From CAVQEK01 sp964596645 (GTDB lineage Bacteria > Bacteroidota > Bacteroidia > Cytophagales > Cyclobacteriaceae): 64,000 nucleotides of DNA. The stretch lies in the NCBI GenBank assembly GCA_964596645.1, contig CAZQVB010000003.1, positions 124,001-188,000 on the forward strand. Direction: 5' to 3'. The position numbers and the translations under genes are program-made. The notes below the pieces were generated by a model. The model was not told the origin of the DNA. It saw nothing but the letters and a program-made list of their open reading frames with translations, and made no database searches. Positions 62,065 to 64,000 of this stretch are shown here, one piece after another; the first letter of the stretch is position 1, and every line of letters begins with the position of its first letter.

Positions 62065-64000
62065 CGCAACACCTCCACATATCCCTGAATGGTTTGGCCT
62101 GCTTTGTGAAGCTTTATTTCGTAAAAATATGGGCCATTGGGCACCTGGCTGATGGAACCCACATTGGCCTGTCCTTCCCAGCGGTTTTCGTTATTGTTGT
62201 AATTACTGCATTTATACACCAGCTTTCCCCAACGATCAAATATTCTCACTTCATTTTCCTTAAATCGCTCTATACCACCAATGATCCAGGCATCATTTTG
62301 TCCATCACCATTGGGCGATATTCCTTTGTACAGGCTGAGGTCTTTTTGAGCCAAAATCTCAAAATCAACCTTTGCCTCTACACATGCCTTGGGGGTGTGG
62401 CTGTCGCAAATGAGGAAGGAAAAATGCTGCCTGCCCGGCGCCGGCACATACTCCACGCACATTTCCTCGCTGCGCAGTTCTATCAGCTCAGCCTCTGCTG
62501 GCATGTCCAACACTTCAGCCAGATACACGGCATCGCCATCGGCATCATCTGCCCGCAGGCAAATGATCAGCGTACCATCATCGGTAGAGCTGTGACTGTA
62601 GTCAATAAATACAGGCGCATCGTTTACAGGTTGTACATTGATATTGACCGTGGCATCATCGCATATCGTGGGATCATGGACATAGCAAACCCGGTAGCGG
62701 AACACGTCCGCTCCGTTATAATTTTCATCGGGTGTATATCGAATCAGGCCGTTCACAACTTGTGCATCGCCATGAGCGGGCTGCTGTAGCAGGTTCAGTG
62801 AATAACTACCTCCTGCCAATGCATCGTTGATGGTCACGGCCAGGTCGGCGGCATTATCTTCGGCAATTACAAAATCATCGTCTATTGCAGTAATTGGTAC
62901 TGAAGTCGGGCGCTCAATGATGATGCTGGTAGCGCAGGAAGCGGTTTTGCCTGCACCGTAGCGCAATTCATAAGCAATGACTGTATGACCTTCGGGAAAT
63001 AGATCACCGGATTTCAGGCCCGTCAGGTCTGTCCTTACCAATTCATATTCCGTGCACAATCCCGTAACCACCGGATTGCTTAAATGAACGATTTTGCCCG
63101 CTTCCGTTTCGGAGATGATGTGCTTTTGATCAGCAGCACACTCCAGCACGGGATTTTCCTGAGTTTTCACCACCACGCTGAAAGAGCAAGTTGCGCTATT
63201 GCCTGCTTCATCTGCGACTATATATTGCACCACATGCTTACCGGCCGATAGCACATCGCCAGAGGTATGGCTCGAATGCACCAGAGAAGCAAAGACATTG
63301 TCGGTAAAGGCCGGCTGCTGCCAGACCACCGGCTCCTCGCAACCTGCTGACTGCACATCCATGCTGGGCGGACAATATGTAAAAACAGGGTCTTCCTGAT
63401 CGGTCACCGTCACCACGAAGCTGCACTCTGCCGTATTGCCTGCTGCATCTGCTGCCGTGTAGGTTACGGTGGTGCTGCCCAGCGGGAACTCGTCGCCGGA
63501 GGTGTGGCTAGAAGTAAATGAAGTGACCAGAATGTTGTCGGTGGCTGTGGGCGCTGTCCAGTTAACAATTGCCGTATTCTTGCCGGCATTGGTAGCCAGC
63601 GGCATAGCGATTGGGCAATTTTGAAAAACAGGTTTTTCAATGTCGTCTTGCGAAATAATGATGTCAAACGTGCAGGTGGCTTCATTTCCTGCTGCATCTC
63701 TGGCGGTGTAGGTCACTGTTGTGGTGCCGATGGAAAACAGACTGCCGGAGCTGTGGCTCTGGTCTGTCGTTGCTACACCGACATTGTCGGTGGCATTCGG
63801 CTCTGCCCAACTCACGCTGATGGCACCGGGATCGTTGACGGTGATGCTGCGGTTGGCGGGACAATTTTGCCATACCGGGTCTTCGATGTCATCCAGCGAA
63901 ATAACAATATCAAACGAGCAGGAAGCTTCATTCCCTGCTGCATCTCTGGCGGTGTAGGTCACTGTGGTGGTGCCAACGGGGAACAGGCTGCCGGAGCTGT
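62061..64000 (-). CDS. T9SS-exported HYR-repeat adhesin, C-terminal part (runs off window)
   Basis: The frame is open through the right edge, so the N terminus lies outside; about 646 residues are visible. From the edge inward come about four HYR repeats of 82-83 residues (TTVTYTARDAAGNEA, then xDPVxxNCP), a cadherin-like region (about 62620-62890, AIDDDFVIAEDNAADLAVTI) and, over the last 95 residues, the gliding-motility-type C-terminal domain (ISPNGDGQNDAWIIGGIERF, NEVRIFDRWGKLVY, GPYFYEIKL), a type B sorting signal. It is a large surface protein secreted by the T9SS and overlaps the PorP/SprF gene. Confidence 0.93.
   Translation of the reverse strand, partial: SSGSLFPVGTTTVTYTARDAAGNEASCSFDIVISLDDIEDPVWQNCPANRSITVNDPGAISVSWAEPNATDNVGVATTDQSHSSGSLFSIGTTTVTYTARDAAGNEATCTFDIIISQDDIEKPVFQNCPIAMPLATNAGKNTAIVNWTAPTATDNILVTSFTSSHTSGDEFPLGSTTVTYTAADAAGNTAECSFVVTVTDQEDPVFTYCPPSMDVQSAGCEEPVVWQQPAFTDNVFASLVHSSHTSGDVLSAGKHVVQYIVADEAGNSATCSFSVVVKTQENPVLECAADQKHIISETEAGKIVHLSNPVVTGLCTEYELVRTDLTGLKSGDLFPEGHTVIAYELRYGAGKTASCATSIIIERPTSVPITAIDDDFVIAEDNAADLAVTINDALAGGSYSLNLLQQPAHGDAQVVNGLIRYTPDENYNGADVFRYRVCYVHDPTICDDATVNINVQPVNDAPVFIDYSHSSTDDGTLIICLRADDADGDAVYLAEVLDMPAEAELIELRSEEMCVEYVPAPGRQHFSFLICDSHTPKACVEAKVDFEILAQKDLSLYKGISPNGDGQNDAWIIGGIERFKENEVRIFDRWGKLVYKCSNYNNNENRWEGQANVGSISQVPNGPYFYEIKLHKAGQTIQGYVEVLR

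Noticed and set aside
1..64000. CRISPR arrays, tRNA or rRNA genes, insertion sequences, phage or plasmid genes
   Set aside because: No direct-repeat/spacer array, no cloverleaf-like sequence, no transposase motif and no terminal inverted repeats were recognised by eye. A tool-based scan (tRNAscan-SE, CRISPR finder, ISfinder) would settle this.

Overview
The window comes from a Bacteroidota chromosome, most likely a Cytophagales-type heterotroph. The evidence is a FecI/FecR/SusC-type locus, a PorP/SprF protein beside a type IX secretion (T9SS) adhesin, the rplM-rpsI-rpsB-tsf order, a suf operon with SufT and a bacilliredoxin, and promoters fitting the Bacteroidota consensus TTTG-N19-TAnnTTTG, with few Shine-Dalgarno sequences. 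Two 10-base N runs (5273-5282, 49821-49830) are scaffold gaps inside genes. No tRNA, rRNA, CRISPR array, transposase or phage gene was seen.

Left part (1-18.4 kb). A truncated SusC-like transducer, its FecR anti-sigma factor and an ECF sigma factor run leftward. Divergent from them is an XRE-cupin regulator followed by a sugar-acid catabolic operon: RhmD-like enolase-superfamily dehydratase, SDR, AraD1/FAH-fold enzyme and ketoglutarate-semialdehyde-type dehydrogenase. Next come a leftward YceI/porin/YceI group behind a MarR gene, a secreted peroxiredoxin, a TerB-like protein and a DUF1801 protein. Then comes a tightly packed three-gene operon of unknown purpose: QEGLA/HExxxH metalloprotease, glutathione-synthetase-like ATP-grasp ligase and aspartoacylase-like hydrolase.

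Middle part (18.5-45.6 kb). A cobalamin riboswitch controls a leftward operon for a BtuB-like receptor, a CWC-DUF5522 protein, CobU, CobT, CobS and CobC. Housekeeping genes follow: tsf, rpsB, rpsI, rplM, an RluD-type pseudouridine synthase, a PhoB/PhoR-like pair, a DUF3108 protein with a predicted aminopeptidase, recA, a MacB-like permease, queA, ispD and an Lrp regulator. The sufBCDSE-sufT-bacilliredoxin operon comes next, then an outer-membrane protein with a BIG2-DM13 lipoprotein.

Right part (45.8-64 kb). A TetR-ABC-HlyD-TolC operon resembles type I secretion, but every catalytic motif of its ABC ATPase is altered. After it come an outer-membrane barrel with a 1015-residue TPR protein, holA, a lipoprotein, DUF4920, a 35-residue membrane protein, hslV, the pyruvate dehydrogenase E2 gene, and a PorP/SprF gene with a HYR-repeat T9SS adhesin that runs off the window.

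The strongest candidates for undescribed biology are the QEGLA/ATP-grasp/aspartoacylase operon and the pseudo-ATPase secretion operon. Smaller leads are two tiny membrane-protein genes, the YceI/porin/MarR unit with a shared DNA motif, and palindromes in front of recA and the XRE-cupin gene.
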